64,000 nucleotides of DNA from Clostridium isatidis (lineage in GTDB: Bacteria; Bacillota; Clostridia; Clostridiales; Clostridiaceae): NCBI RefSeq assembly GCF_002285495.1, contig NZ_CP016786.1, forward strand, positions 510,001 through 574,000, written 5' to 3'. Of the stretch, positions 41,742 to 51,280 are shown piece after piece. Position 1 is the first letter of the stretch; every line of letters begins with the position of its first letter. Made by a program: the position numbers and the translations under genes. The notes below the pieces were generated by a model. The model was not told where the DNA came from. It saw nothing but the letters and a program-made list of their open reading frames with translations, and searched no databases.

Positions 41742-44057
41742 ATGTTTGAAATAATAATAGGAATATTACCATTTATAATACCATCGTCTGTTTTGAAAGA
41801 AAATTTTGCTTCCTTATTATTATTCTTATTAGGAAGTATTTATATTATAAAAAATAAAAATAAAGTTAAAGAAAATAAATATTTTTATACCTTATTTATA
41901 ATGTGGATTTTAATAATTATATGTCAAATAATTATTTCTCCTTATATTGAAAGTATTTCTGGAAGTTTTTTATATATGAATATGGGAATATATTATCTAG
42001 TTTATGGCAGCGTTTTAAGGTATGAAAATAAAGATGAAATATTAAAATATATACTAATTTCGATTGCTGCATTAAGTATATTTTATATTATTTATCATGG
42101 CTTATATCAAGGAATTAGAATTTTTGGAAATATTGGCTATGCAAATAGTTATGCTGTATTACATTTAGTAGGTCTTTATTTAAATAGAATTAGATTGAAA
42201 GATAAATCTACAGATATAATAGAAATAATTTTATTTATTGGATTATTATTTACAGGTTCTAGAACAACTATCATATTATCATTAATATATATAGTTTATA
42301 AATTATATATAGATAAAAAGGAAAAGAATATTAAATTAATATATTCCTTAGAGCCAAATGCTTTGGCAATATTCATTTATATTACTTTAGAAAAACTTAG
42401 ATTAGTATCTATTTTTATACTTCCAATAATATTAATTTTTTACATATTAATAAAAAATTTAAAGTACCGTGATAAAATTTACTATATTTTAGGAGCATTA
42501 GGCTTAATAGCAGTTATTTTAAGCAATAGCAAAACTATTAATAGAATAAAAGAAATTTCAATAGCTGATGGAGCATTTCAAGAAAGATTTGTTTATTATG
42601 GGGATTCGATAAGAAGTATACTAAAATCACCAATCGGTAATGGAATAAATATGTTTCAGTATAAGCTTTTTGAAAATGCGACAGCCTTTTATGATGTTAA
42701 ATATATTCATAATTCATATTTACAAGTTGTCTATGATACTGGGGTAATATGCTTTATTATTTTCATTATAGTAATTACTGTGGGTTTCATAAAAATTATC
42801 AAAAGTAAAAATGTTAATAAAAATTATTTAATACTTGCATATCTGACTATATTAATACATTCATTAGTAGATTTTGATTTATCTTTTAGTACATTTCCTA
42901 TAATTCTAGTTATGCTACTTGTATTAAGCAGTATAGATCAATCTAAAAATAATAAGACAAAAATAAAAAATAAAGATAATGAAAAGCAAGTTTTTGCAAT
43001 AAGTAAATATTTTTATATAGTAATATCTATTATTTCTATTTATTTAATGATTTTTGAAGGAACTATAGTATTAGGTAACTATTTAATAGATAATAATGCA
43101 GAGTTAGCAGATAGAATTTATAGTTTTTCAAATAATATTTCATTTAAAAGAGACTATAGAGGCTATTTTAATAGGGCTCAAGCAAAGAAAGATATATATG
43201 ATAAAAATAAAGATAATAAATATTTACAAGAAGCTATTTCTTTATTAGAAACCAGTAAAAATATAAATCCTTATGATCCAATGGTTAAATGGAATCTTTC
43301 ATATTTATATGAAATTATAGGGGATAAGGATAAAGCTTTAAAATATGGAGAAGAAGTTTTAGAAGGAGAAAAATTTTATCCAGGAGCATATATTAAGCAG
43401 CATGATTATTTAATTAAGCTTTATTCAGAAACTGCTGATAAAAAATATGAAGAGAAAATAAAGGCCTTGGAAGATTATTATTATGAAAATTATAATAATC
43501 TTAATAAAAGGGCTAAATATATGAATAATCAGCTTCAAGAAAATTATGATGATATTAGAAATAAAAACTTAGATTACAATATTTTATTAGAGGGGAAATA
43601 CGAAAAAGAAGTAGTTTACTATAAAGAAGAAGATATCAAGGATAATGAGATAGATAAAATAGATAGTGGAGTTGCTTCCATGGCAATAATTTTATCAAGT
43701 ATGAAAGAAGAAAATATAAGCCCTATTGAATTGGCTGATTATTATGATAGTTCTGTTGAGTTTTTCCAAAACATAGTAAAACAAGACAAATATAAGCTTC
43801 AAGTAGAAAAGCTTGAGGCAAATGAAATAACTAAAGTTAAGAGGCTATTAAGTGATGGAAAACATATGGCAGTTGTTTTAATAAAATCTGGGGAATTAGC
43901 ATCCGAGGATAATTATATAGTTTTATATGGAATAGAAACTAAAAATGGAGTAAATTATTTTCTTGCTTTAGATCCTAATAAAGATAATATTATAAAAGTT
44001 AAAGCAAGTTTGTTTTTAGAGCAAGCTTTAGGATATTGGGTATATAGCGAAGAGTAA
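41742..44057 (+). CDS. O-antigen ligase/polymerase-like membrane protein with TPR and C39-like C-terminus
   Basis: A 771-aa protein from ATG 41742 (GAGGAG 7 bases upstream). Residues about 1-450 contain roughly a dozen hydrophobic helices. GNIGYANSYAVLHLVGLYLN, LFTGSRTTIILSLIYIVYKL and IHNSYLQVVYDTG are features of the Wzy_C (WaaL/O-antigen ligase) family. Residues about 470-620 are TPR-like (KDIYDKNKDNKYLQEAISLL). The last 130 residues (SGVASMAIILSSMKEENISP, GKHMAVVLI, NYIVLYGIE) resemble a C39-like papain-fold domain with the cysteine replaced by serine or glycine. It would transfer or polymerise a surface glycan at the outer face of the membrane. The three-part fusion is unusual. Confidence 0.75.
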   Translation: MFEIIIGILPFIIPSSVLKENFASLLLFLLGSIYIIKNKNKVKENKYFYTLFIMWILIIICQIIISPYIESISGSFLYMNMGIYYLVYGSVLRYENKDEILKYILISIAALSIFYIIYHGLYQGIRIFGNIGYANSYAVLHLVGLYLNRIRLKDKSTDIIEIILFIGLLFTGSRTTIILSLIYIVYKLYIDKKEKNIKLIYSLEPNALAIFIYITLEKLRLVSIFILPIILIFYILIKNLKYRDKIYYILGALGLIAVILSNSKTINRIKEISIADGAFQERFVYYGDSIRSILKSPIGNGINMFQYKLFENATAFYDVKYIHNSYLQVVYDTGVICFIIFIIVITVGFIKIIKSKNVNKNYLILAYLTILIHSLVDFDLSFSTFPIILVMLLVLSSIDQSKNNKTKIKNKDNEKQVFAISKYFYIVISIISIYLMIFEGTIVLGNYLIDNNAELADRIYSFSNNISFKRDYRGYFNRAQAKKDIYDKNKDNKYLQEAISLLETSKNINPYDPMVKWNLSYLYEIIGDKDKALKYGEEVLEGEKFYPGAYIKQHDYLIKLYSETADKKYEEKIKALEDYYYENYNNLNKRAKYMNNQLQENYDDIRNKNLDYNILLEGKYEKEVVYYKEEDIKDNEIDKIDSGVASMAIILSSMKEENISPIELADYYDSSVEFFQNIVKQDKYKLQVEKLEANEITKVKRLLSDGKHMAVVLIKSGELASEDNYIVLYGIETKNGVNYFLALDPNKDNIIKVKASLFLEQALGYWVYSEE

Positions 44058-44078
44058 TAATATGAATTTTAAGATTTT

Positions 44079-44107
44079 GGCTGTCTTCTTTAAGGCAGCC
44101 TTTTTAT
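44079..44107 (+). terminator. Terminator after ligase-like gene
   Basis: Stem GGCTGTC (44079-44085) with GGCAGCC (44094-44100, one G-T pair) and TTTTTAT. Confidence 0.8.
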
Positions 44108-44274
44108 AATTTAATAAAAAATGTTATTGAATAATTGATAATTGCAAATTGTAAATTGAAATAATCTGGTTTATAATGAATAATTGGAGAAATAATAGAG
44201 ATATATAATTAATAAATTACTACATATGATTTTAACGATTTAATAGATAAATAAAAATTAAGGAGGCAGCACTT

Positions 44275-45870
44275 TTGTCAGATTTTATTAAAGAAATAGA
44301 AAAAAGAAGAACCTTTGCTATCATATCTCACCCTGATGCAGGTAAAACAACTTTAACAGAAAAGTTCTTATTATATGGGGGAGCAATAAGATTAGCAGGA
44401 TCAGTTAAAGCTAGAAAGGCTTCTACTCATGCAGTATCAGACTGGATGGAAATAGAAAAGCAAAGAGGTATTTCAGTTACTTCTTCAGTTATGCAATTTA
44501 ATTACAATAATCATTGCATTAACATATTAGATACACCAGGTCACCAAGATTTCTCTGAAGATACATATAGAACTTTAATGGCTGCAGATAGTGCTGTTAT
44601 GGTAGTAGATGGTGCAAAAGGTATAGAATCACAAACAAGAAAGCTATTCCATGTTGCATCATTAAGAGAAATGCCGATTTTCACTTTTATAAATAAGATG
44701 GATAGAGAAACAAGAGATCCATTTGAATTATTAGAAGAAATAGAAAATGAACTTGGAATAAAAGTTTATCCAATGAACTGGCCAATTGGTTCAGGAAAAG
44801 AGTTTAAAGGTGTATATGAAAGAGATAATAACAGAATAATAGTATTCTCAGCAGGAAATCACGGACAAAAAGAAGTAGATGCTATAGAAGGTGCAGTAGA
44901 TGATCCTAAGTTTAAAGAACTTTTAGGTGAAGCTCTTCACGATAAGTTAATGGAAGACATTGAACTATTAGATATAGCTGGAGATGAATTAGATTTAGAA
45001 AAAGTATCAAAGGGAGAGTTAACACCAGTATTCTTTGGATCAGCCTTAACTAACTTTGGTGTAGAACCATTCCTAGAACACTTTTTAGAAATGACAACAG
45101 CACCTCTTTCAAGAAACTCAAACATAGGTAAAATTGATCCTTTTGATAACGAATTTTCAGCCTTTGTATTTAAAATTCAAGCAAATATGAATAAGGCTCA
45201 TAGAGATAGAATTGCCTTTATGAGAATTTGCTCAGGTAAATTCACTAAAGGAGAGGAAGTTTACCATGTACAAGGTGGAAAGAAAATAAGATTAGCCCAA
45301 CCACAACAATTTATGGCCCAAGATAGGGAAATAGTTGAAGAGGCTTATGCAGGAGACATAATAGGTGTATTTGACCCAGGTATATTTTCAATTGGAGATA
45401 CCTTATGTTCACCAAAGAAGAAATTTAAATTTGAAGGAATTCCAACCTTTGCTCCAGAACACTTTGCTAGAGTAAGACCAGTAGATTCAATGAAGAGAAA
45501 ACAATTCGTAAAGGGTGTTACTCAAATAGCACAAGAAGGGGCAATCCAAGTATTTAAGGAACTTTTCATAGGAATGGAAGAAATAATAGTTGGAGTTGTT
45601 GGGGTACTGCAATTTGAAGTTTTAGAATATAGATTAAAGAGTGAATATAATGTTGATATAAAAATGGATGTACTACCATACAAATATGTAAGATGGATAG
45701 AAAATGAAAACATAGACATGGATTCATTAAACCTAACTTCAGATACAAAGAAGGTTAAGGACTTTAAGGATAGAAACATACTAATATTCCAAAGCGACTG
45801 GGGAATTAGCTGGGCATTAGATCATAATAAAGGTCTTGTATTATCTGATATTGGAAAGAACGAAGAATAA
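44275..45870 (+). CDS. prfC: Peptide chain release factor 3
   Basis: A 531-aa translational GTPase with a TTG start after AAGGAGGCAGCACT. G1 SHPDAGKTTL, G2/switch region RGISVTSSVMQF, G3 DTPGHQDF and G4 NKMDRETRDP are complete. The length and the C-terminal FAPEHFARVRPVDSMKRKQF and GVVGVLQFEVLEYRL are specific to RF3 as opposed to EF-G. It recycles RF1/RF2 from the ribosome after peptide release. It is a single gene with a hairpin at 45881-45914. Confidence 0.97.
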   Translation: MSDFIKEIEKRRTFAIISHPDAGKTTLTEKFLLYGGAIRLAGSVKARKASTHAVSDWMEIEKQRGISVTSSVMQFNYNNHCINILDTPGHQDFSEDTYRTLMAADSAVMVVDGAKGIESQTRKLFHVASLREMPIFTFINKMDRETRDPFELLEEIENELGIKVYPMNWPIGSGKEFKGVYERDNNRIIVFSAGNHGQKEVDAIEGAVDDPKFKELLGEALHDKLMEDIELLDIAGDELDLEKVSKGELTPVFFGSALTNFGVEPFLEHFLEMTTAPLSRNSNIGKIDPFDNEFSAFVFKIQANMNKAHRDRIAFMRICSGKFTKGEEVYHVQGGKKIRLAQPQQFMAQDREIVEEAYAGDIIGVFDPGIFSIGDTLCSPKKKFKFEGIPTFAPEHFARVRPVDSMKRKQFVKGVTQIAQEGAIQVFKELFIGMEEIIVGVVGVLQFEVLEYRLKSEYNVDIKMDVLPYKYVRWIENENIDMDSLNLTSDTKKVKDFKDRNILIFQSDWGISWALDHNKGLVLSDIGKNEE

Positions 45871-45880
45871 AATAATATTA

Positions 45881-45916
45881 TGGAATGTACACTTATTATT
45901 TAGTGTATATTCCATT
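45881..45916 (+). terminator. Hairpin after prfC
   Basis: 13-bp stem TGGAATGTACACT with AGTGTATATTCCA (one G-T pair), modest T-tail. Confidence 0.6.
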
Positions 45917-46101
45917 TGTTAATTATACACAAATATTTTTTATATAAATAATTATTATTTTAGCCAAGGCTTAGTTATATTATTAATGACATTGATATAA
46001 TGTTAAGAAATTAGTAATAAAATTTATAGATTATTTTAGAATAAAGTTTTATAATCATATATAACGATTTAAATTAAGTTTTAAGAAAGGATTGAATTTT
46101 T

Positions 46102-47286
46102 ATGGAGAATATTAAAAATATACCTTTTTCTCCTCCAGACATAACAGAACAAGAAATAAATGCAGTAGTAGAAGTATTAAAATCAGGATGGATAACATCA
46201 GGGCCCAATTTAGCTAAGTTTGAAGAAGAAATACAAGAATATTGTAAAGTAAATCATGCAGTTGCATTAAACAGTGCTACAGCAGCAATGGAGCTTATCT
46301 TAAAGGTTTTAGATATTAAAGAAGGTGACGAAATAATAACTACACCTTATACATATACAGCAACAGCAAGTGTAGCCCTTCATAGAGGAATTCTTCCTGT
46401 AATGTGTGATGTTGCAAAGGATTCTTTTTATATGGATTATGATAAGTTAAAGACTTTAATAACAGATAAAACAAAGGTTATTATGCCAGTAGACTATGCA
46501 GGTTATCCAGCAGATTATGATAGAATAAAGGGAATTTTAAAAGAACTTAATAGGGAAGATATAATCATTTCAGTTGATTCTGCCCATTCCTTTGGTGCAA
46601 CCTATAAAGGAGAAAAGGTAGGAGGCCAATGCGATTTTCATTCCTTCTCATTTCATGCTGTTAAAAATCTAACTACAGCTGAAGGTGGAGTAATAACTTA
46701 TAATGATAATAACTTTGCTGAAAAAGAAGATTTAAGTAAGGAATTAAAATATACAGCTTTACATGGTCAATCAAAAGATGCCTTATCTAAAATGCAGGCA
46801 GGAGCTTGGGAATATGATATTATTACAGATGGATTTAAATGTAATATGACAGATATTAATGCTGCAATAGGAAGAGCTCAATTAAAGAGATATGAAGAGA
46901 TGTTAAAAATAAGAAAGGCTATTTTTGAAACATATACAAGAATTTTAGAAAAAGAAGATTTCTCAATAATACCGTTATACAATAATAATGAAGGAACAGA
47001 AAGTTCTTATCATTTATATACTTATAGAGTTACGGGCTTTAAGGAAGAACAAAGAAATTTACTTATTAAAAAGCTTGCGGAAAAGGGAATATCAACAAAT
47101 GTGCATTACAAGCCATTACCAATGTTAACTCTTTATAAGAATCTAGGATATAAAATAGAAGACTATCCTAATGCTTATGCTCAATATGAAAATGAAATTA
47201 CCCTTCCAGTATATAGTACCCTTTCCTTAGAAGATGCTGAATATGTTGCAAAGGAAACAGTTAAAGCAATAAAAGAAATTATTTAG
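46102..47286 (+). CDS. DegT/DnrJ/EryC1/StrS family PLP-dependent sugar aminotransferase
   Basis: A 394-aa protein with AAGAAAGGA before the ATG. The early FSPPDITEQEINAVVEVLKS and SGPNLAKFEEEIQEYCKVNH are the family start. VALNSATAAMEL binds the phosphate of PLP, VDSAHSFGATYKGEKVG contains the Asp, and FSFHAVKNLTTAEGGV holds the internal-aldimine lysine. These enzymes aminate nucleotide-linked keto-sugars for surface polysaccharides, O-glycans or antibiotics. It is not in the capsule operon, 3 kb away, but may feed it. A terminator lies at 47298-47348. Confidence 0.93.
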   Translation: MENIKNIPFSPPDITEQEINAVVEVLKSGWITSGPNLAKFEEEIQEYCKVNHAVALNSATAAMELILKVLDIKEGDEIITTPYTYTATASVALHRGILPVMCDVAKDSFYMDYDKLKTLITDKTKVIMPVDYAGYPADYDRIKGILKELNREDIIISVDSAHSFGATYKGEKVGGQCDFHSFSFHAVKNLTTAEGGVITYNDNNFAEKEDLSKELKYTALHGQSKDALSKMQAGAWEYDIITDGFKCNMTDINAAIGRAQLKRYEEMLKIRKAIFETYTRILEKEDFSIIPLYNNNEGTESSYHLYTYRVTGFKEEQRNLLIKKLAEKGISTNVHYKPLPMLTLYKNLGYKIEDYPNAYAQYENEITLPVYSTLSLEDAEYVAKETVKAIKEII

Positions 47287-47297
47287 TTAAAAAATAT

Positions 47298-47350
47298 AAA
47301 AGGAGATTTTACAAGTTATATTAATTAGTAACAGTAAAATCTCTTTTTAT
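47298..47350. terminator. Bidirectional terminator between aminotransferase and HAD genes
   Basis: Stem AAAAGGAGATTTTAC (47298-47312) with GTAAAATCTCTTTTT (47334-47348), one mismatch, A- and T-runs. Confidence 0.8.
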
Positions 47351-47376
47351 ATAAACTAATTATTAACTGTTAATTG

Positions 47377-48222
47377 CTAATACTTAAGCACAAATCTTTC
47401 AATTGCCTTAGAAACACCACTATTATCATTTGTATCTGTAATAAAGTCAGCAGCTTCCTTAACTATATCAAGACCGTTTCCCATGGCAACACCAATACCT
47501 GCATATTTTATCATTGAAAGATCATTTTCAGAATCTCCTATACACATAACTTCTTCTTGAGGAATATTTAGCATATTGGCTAAATAAGCTGTAGCATTTC
47601 CTTTTGAAACCGAACCTACTGTTATTTCAAAATTGTTATCTCCAGAGCTTACAACATGTAGTTTATCCCTAAAAATATCCTTTATTTCTTCTTTTGCAGT
47701 CCAAAGTTTATCCTTATTAGCAGCCTTTTCTATAACTCCTGCTTTTAAAATATTGCCTTCATAATTTTGTATAGCTTCATCTAGCTTTTCATTAATAATA
47801 AATTTTACACGCTTTTCCTTTGGTAAATCCCTATTCATCACAACATAAGCATGTTCCTCTGAAGCAGGAGTTTCCATAAATAATACATTCCAACTATTAA
47901 ATTGAATAGTTAGTCTATATTTTTTTGCTATTTTATAAATTTCAATTGCTATGTCCTTAGGTAAAGGATTTTCATATATCGCTTTATCATTATAGCCATT
48001 TTTTATAAAAGCTCCATTAGAAGCAATTATTGGGGTGTTAATTCCAATAAGATTAGCGTAATATTTTGCAGATAAAAACATTCTTCCAGTACAAAGAGCA
48101 ATGTTAACGCCTCTATCATGAGCTTTTTTAATAGCTTTCTTATTTTCATCGCTAACTTCATGCTTACTATTTAAAAGAGTCCCATCCATATCTATACAAA
48201 TTAATTTAATTTTACTTTCCAT
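47377..48222 (-). CDS. Cof-type HAD phosphatase (YidA-like)
   Basis: A 281-aa protein, ATG with AGGAGGATTAAT upstream. Motif I CIDMDGTLLNSKHEV, motif II LCTGRM, Lys in the cap-to-core return (SVSKGNATAYLANML) and motif IV CIGDSENDLSMIKYAGIGVA are intact. It is a general sugar-phosphate phosphatase of the YidA/Cof family, a paralogue of the HAD protein at 33696. It is a single gene, convergent with the aminotransferase. Confidence 0.93.
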   Translation of the reverse strand: MESKIKLICIDMDGTLLNSKHEVSDENKKAIKKAHDRGVNIALCTGRMFLSAKYYANLIGINTPIIASNGAFIKNGYNDKAIYENPLPKDIAIEIYKIAKKYRLTIQFNSWNVLFMETPASEEHAYVVMNRDLPKEKRVKFIINEKLDEAIQNYEGNILKAGVIEKAANKDKLWTAKEEIKDIFRDKLHVVSSGDNNFEITVGSVSKGNATAYLANMLNIPQEEVMCIGDSENDLSMIKYAGIGVAMGNGLDIVKEAADFITDTNDNSGVSKAIERFVLKY

Positions 48223-48383
48223 ATTAATCCTCCTAAAGCCTTTCTTTCTATAGTATAAACTAAAAAAATAAAAATTAGTAGCTAAGCGCGATTATTGTAG
48301 AAAAATAGCTAATGAAAAAGTTAGAACACAGAACATATGTTTGCTATAATGTGAATATAAAATTTGAAGGGGGAGACGAATTT

Positions 48384-48953
48384 ATGAAAGAACTATTAAT
48401 TAAAGCAAAACAGGGGGACAAAGTATCAATGGAAAAACTACTTAATAAATTTGAACCCCTTATAAAGAAATCTTCAAAGCAATATTATATTAATGGCTAT
48501 GAACAAGGAGATATTAAACAACTAGCCTATATGGCAACATTAAAAGCAATTAAAAGATTTGATTTAGAAAAAAGCAATTCCTTTCCTTTGTATGTAAAAA
48601 GAACTGTACAAAATTCTATATATAAGGAAATAAAAAAATCAAAAGAAATTATTAGCTATAATAAAGGGAATAGAGAAACAAAAGAAAATTCTGAAATAAA
48701 AAATATAGAAGATAAAAATGTAGAGCTGGAGGAAGAAATAATAAAAAAAGAAACAAGGGAAAAACTAATTAACTTAATAAATAAAATGGCAAATGAGGAA
48801 AAGGAATTTATAAGAGAAATATTTATAGAAGAGAAGTCTCTCAAAGAATATGCGGAAGAAAAAGGTCTTAAATATCATCAGGTAGTTTATTTTAAGAAGA
48901 AAGTCTTACAAAAGATAGAAATAAAAGTTGGGGAAGGAGTAGCTAAGAGTTAA
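48384..48953 (+). CDS. Sigma-70-like regulatory protein
   Basis: A 189-aa protein from ATG 48384 (GGGGGAGAC before it). The longer frame from 48312 is rejected because it includes the ribosome site. MKELLIKAKQGDKVSMEKLL, KFEPLIKKSSKQYY, GDIKQLAYMATLKAIKRFDL and FPLYVKRTVQNSIYKEIKKS correspond to sigma region 2 (promoter melting). The C-terminal SLKEYAEEKGLKYHQVVYFK is a region-4-like helix-turn-helix. It resembles the HTH_16/Tn916-type small sigma proteins. It is convergent with a paralogue at 49121-49666. The targets are unknown. Confidence 0.8.
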   Translation: MKELLIKAKQGDKVSMEKLLNKFEPLIKKSSKQYYINGYEQGDIKQLAYMATLKAIKRFDLEKSNSFPLYVKRTVQNSIYKEIKKSKEIISYNKGNRETKENSEIKNIEDKNVELEEEIIKKETREKLINLINKMANEEKEFIREIFIEEKSLKEYAEEKGLKYHQVVYFKKKVLQKIEIKVGEGVAKS

Positions 48954-48983
48954 GGAATGATAATTAATAATATTAAATAAAAA

Positions 48984-49032
48984 AATAAGTGCCTAATAAT
49001 GATTTGCAAACTATTATTAGGTACTTATTATT
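48984..49032. terminator. Bidirectional terminator between sigma-like genes
   Basis: 17-bp stem AATAAGTGCCTAATAAT (48984-49000) with ATTATTAGGTACTTATT (49013-49029), one G-T pair, A- and T-rich flanks. Confidence 0.9.
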
Positions 49033-49120
49033 TTTTATATTAAATCTATATAGTTGAATACTATTAGGAGAAAACTCAAAAGACTTAGATTTCATTGGAG
49101 GATGTTAATTAAAAAGTTAT

Positions 49121-49666
49121 TTAGCTTTTTAAGTGCTCTTTTTTTAAGGCAGCTGCATAATAGTAATCCTTATTGTATTCCTTACAGTATTTCGTAAGAT
49201 TAGGTCTTTCATTTTTTATAAATAAAAATTCAATTAATTCTTTTTCTTCATTATCTAGTTTTTCTAAAGCTAGATATAAGTTTTCATAAATAATATCCTG
49301 TAAAACAGTTATTTCTACATTAGTCTTATCATCTATAATGCTTTCTTCTAGTTCAAGGCCATCATTATTTGGTTTATTTAAACTCAGCTCATCATTATAT
49401 CTTATTTCACTTCTACACAAATATCTAAAGCCATTTTTTATTGACCATGAGGCATAAGAAGGAAAACTTTTATAATCTCTATCTATATCAAATTTATTTA
49501 TTGCATTAAGCAAGTGAAGTATTCCAATTTGTATAAGATCCTCAAAACTTTTACCCTTAATAAAAATATTTTTTGCTTCTTTAATAATAAGTGGATAATA
49601 CATATCTATTATTTTTTCTTTAGCATTATTGTCTCCATTCTTTGCTGAAATTAATAGCTCTCGCAT
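49121..49666 (-). CDS. Sigma-70-like regulatory protein, paralogue
   Basis: A 181-aa protein from ATG 49666, after GGGGGGAAGTTAT. The extra N-terminal residues of the longer frame cover the ribosome site. MRELLISAKNGDNNAKEKII, YYPLIIKEAKNIFI, FEDLIQIGILHLLNAINKFD and FPSYASWSIKNGFRYLCRSE parallel the protein at 48384 through region 2. The C-terminal LTKYCKEYNKDYYYAAALKK is a short helix-turn-helix-like end. Both are probably alternative sigma factors or sigma-like activators, and their tail-to-tail arrangement suggests a local duplication with inversion. Confidence 0.78.
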   Translation of the reverse strand: MRELLISAKNGDNNAKEKIIDMYYPLIIKEAKNIFIKGKSFEDLIQIGILHLLNAINKFDIDRDYKSFPSYASWSIKNGFRYLCRSEIRYNDELSLNKPNNDGLELEESIIDDKTNVEITVLQDIIYENLYLALEKLDNEEKELIEFLFIKNERPNLTKYCKEYNKDYYYAAALKKEHLKS

Positions 49667-50009
49667 ATAACTTCCCCCCCTCATTATAAAAACATTTCAA
49701 TTAATAAATATACATTTTGATAGATTTCTTATAAGAAATTAATTAAAAATCGTAAGAAAAATTACTACAAAATACTACATAAACAAGAAAGAGTTTGTAA
49801 AATTTTTCTTTTTGTAATTAAAAAAGAAATTAAAGATAAGCTAAAAGATACTAATATAAAGAAGATTTTTATTAGTAAAACTAAGAAAATAAACATTAGT
49901 AAAAATAATATTAAAAAGTTTGAAAAACTATGTAGAAGGAAAAAAGTAGAAAAATATTCGAAAAGCTACTATAATAAAAACGTTAATTTTTAAGGGGAAG
50001 TGGGATTAA
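49667..50009. other. Intergenic region with a start-less open frame
   Basis: From 49724 to 49993 (plus) the frame is stop-free for 89 codons and reads like Lys-rich protein (for example KEIKDKLKDTNIKKIFISK), but has no ATG, GTG or TTG and no ribosome site. It may be a gene remnant or chance in A-rich DNA. A small palindrome ATTTCTTATAAGAAAT lies at 49724-49739. The promoter of the gene at 50010 must also lie here. Confidence 0.4.
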
Positions 50010-50744
50010 ATGTTATTAGCAAGTTTAGTTCTTAAAGAAACTGTTAAAGATGAAAATTTTAAATCATCTATATTACTAAACAACATAGAAGAAGCAGCTA
50101 AAAATAATATTAAAAATTTAGTTATTGCTCCAGCCTATTATGATGAAAATAGTGAAAGTAATATAAATAAAGTAAAGGAAATAGTTGAAGAATTAAATAA
50201 TTATTTACAAGTTAAGGATATTGATATAAAGCTATATCCTGGAAACCTACTTAGGGATAATTATGAAAATGTAAAAGAATATATAAATGGAAAGTTAGGA
50301 AGCATAAATGATAGTAATTATATTTTATTAGATGTTGAAGAAGCCGATAAAATTGATGACCTTTTAGAAATAGTTTTTGAATATAAATTACGAAATGTAA
50401 CACCGATAATAGTAAGTCCAGAAAAAATAAAAGAAATAATAAAAGATAAAAATAAAATAAATAAGCTTCTAGAAGAAGGCTGTTTGTTTCAATTAGATCC
50501 TGCAAGCTTAAAAGGTGAATATGGCAAAGCTATAAAAAAGACTGCTAAGTTTTTATTAAAAAGAAACATTTATCAATTCGTTGGCTTCTATGAAAGAATA
50601 GATTCAAAATTAATAGATGATAAAATTTTTGCTTTAAGTAAAGAAGGTATATTTGTAGTTGATTCTGAAAAAGCTTTAAGGAATAATAGATTAAATAAAA
50701 TTAAAAGAAAAAAATTAAAAGAGAAAAATGATATACTCTTCTGA
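50010..50744 (+). CDS. PHP tyrosine-phosphatase (YwqE/CpsB) paralogue lacking metal ligands
   Basis: A 244-aa protein, ATG after GGGGAAGTGGGATTAA. It parallels the CpsB/YwqE-type phosphatase at 52646 segment by segment. The metal-binding His/Asp/Glu are lost: DLHSH is missing, CTPHYM corresponds to IAPAYY, GQEVYY to YPGNLL, IAHPERY to IVSPEKI and GSDGHR to GFYERI. The fold segments (FQLDPASLKGEYGKAIKKTA versus FQLNIGSLLGHFGTEVKKLA) are kept. It is therefore probably catalytically dead, perhaps a regulatory partner of the kinase-phosphatase pair. It stands alone 0.5 kb before the capsule operon. Confidence 0.7.
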   Translation: MLLASLVLKETVKDENFKSSILLNNIEEAAKNNIKNLVIAPAYYDENSESNINKVKEIVEELNNYLQVKDIDIKLYPGNLLRDNYENVKEYINGKLGSINDSNYILLDVEEADKIDDLLEIVFEYKLRNVTPIIVSPEKIKEIIKDKNKINKLLEEGCLFQLDPASLKGEYGKAIKKTAKFLLKRNIYQFVGFYERIDSKLIDDKIFALSKEGIFVVDSEKALRNNRLNKIKRKKLKEKNDILF

Positions 50745-51280
50745 GTTTTTAGGGTATTAGTCTTATTAATAGTGTTTGTTCGACAAAAGGAGATATAAAA
50801 CGAAGTCAATAATTAAATGGAATTCAAAAATAAATTTAAGTTGAATTTTTTGGAAATTCGATATTTAAAAATATAAAGAAAAATTTTGTGGGTAAAATTT
50901 GTAAGATAATGTATTTTTCTTTAAGTATTTTTGGAATGATTTAAAAATTCCTATAAAAAATTAAATGAAGATATAAGATAAATTGACGCAAATGTCGAAT
51001 TTATCAAATTAAATCAGAAATTGCAAAAAAGTTATTTTGAATAAATTATAGAAAAGTTAATGAAATATTTTATAATTTTCTATATTAAGAAAAAATTAAT
51101 AAACTTTATTAAGTATAATTAAGTGTAATTAAATTTAATTAAAAATTTAATTGACTTATATTTTTTTGTATAAAAAATACAAAATTTTGATGAAAAGTAA
51201 ATTTAAAGATGAAAAGCTAGTATATTTAATGATATAATATGCCGGTAATACAAAATATTATTGGTAAGGAGGATTTTAAA
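50745..51280. promoter_or_regulatory. Long AT-rich leader/promoter region of the capsule operon
   Basis: About 530 bases without a gene. An imperfect inverted repeat GATAAATTGACG/TGTCGAATTTATC lies at 50977-51005, and a small T/A stem TTTTGTAT/ATACAAAA at about 51165-51185. A -10 box TATAAT at 51233-51238 lies 28 bases before the ribosome site AAGGAGG (51266-51272) of the first operon gene. The -35 match is weak, so an activator may be needed. Confidence 0.5.

Noticed and set aside
44937..45125. Short minus-strand frames inside prfC (also 45522-45779, 45566-45748)
   Set aside because: No ribosome sites; they are shadows of a strongly conserved gene.
51239..51280. ATG start for the Wzz-like gene
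   Set aside because: It lies directly after the TATAAT box, and AAGGAGG stands in front of TTG 51281.
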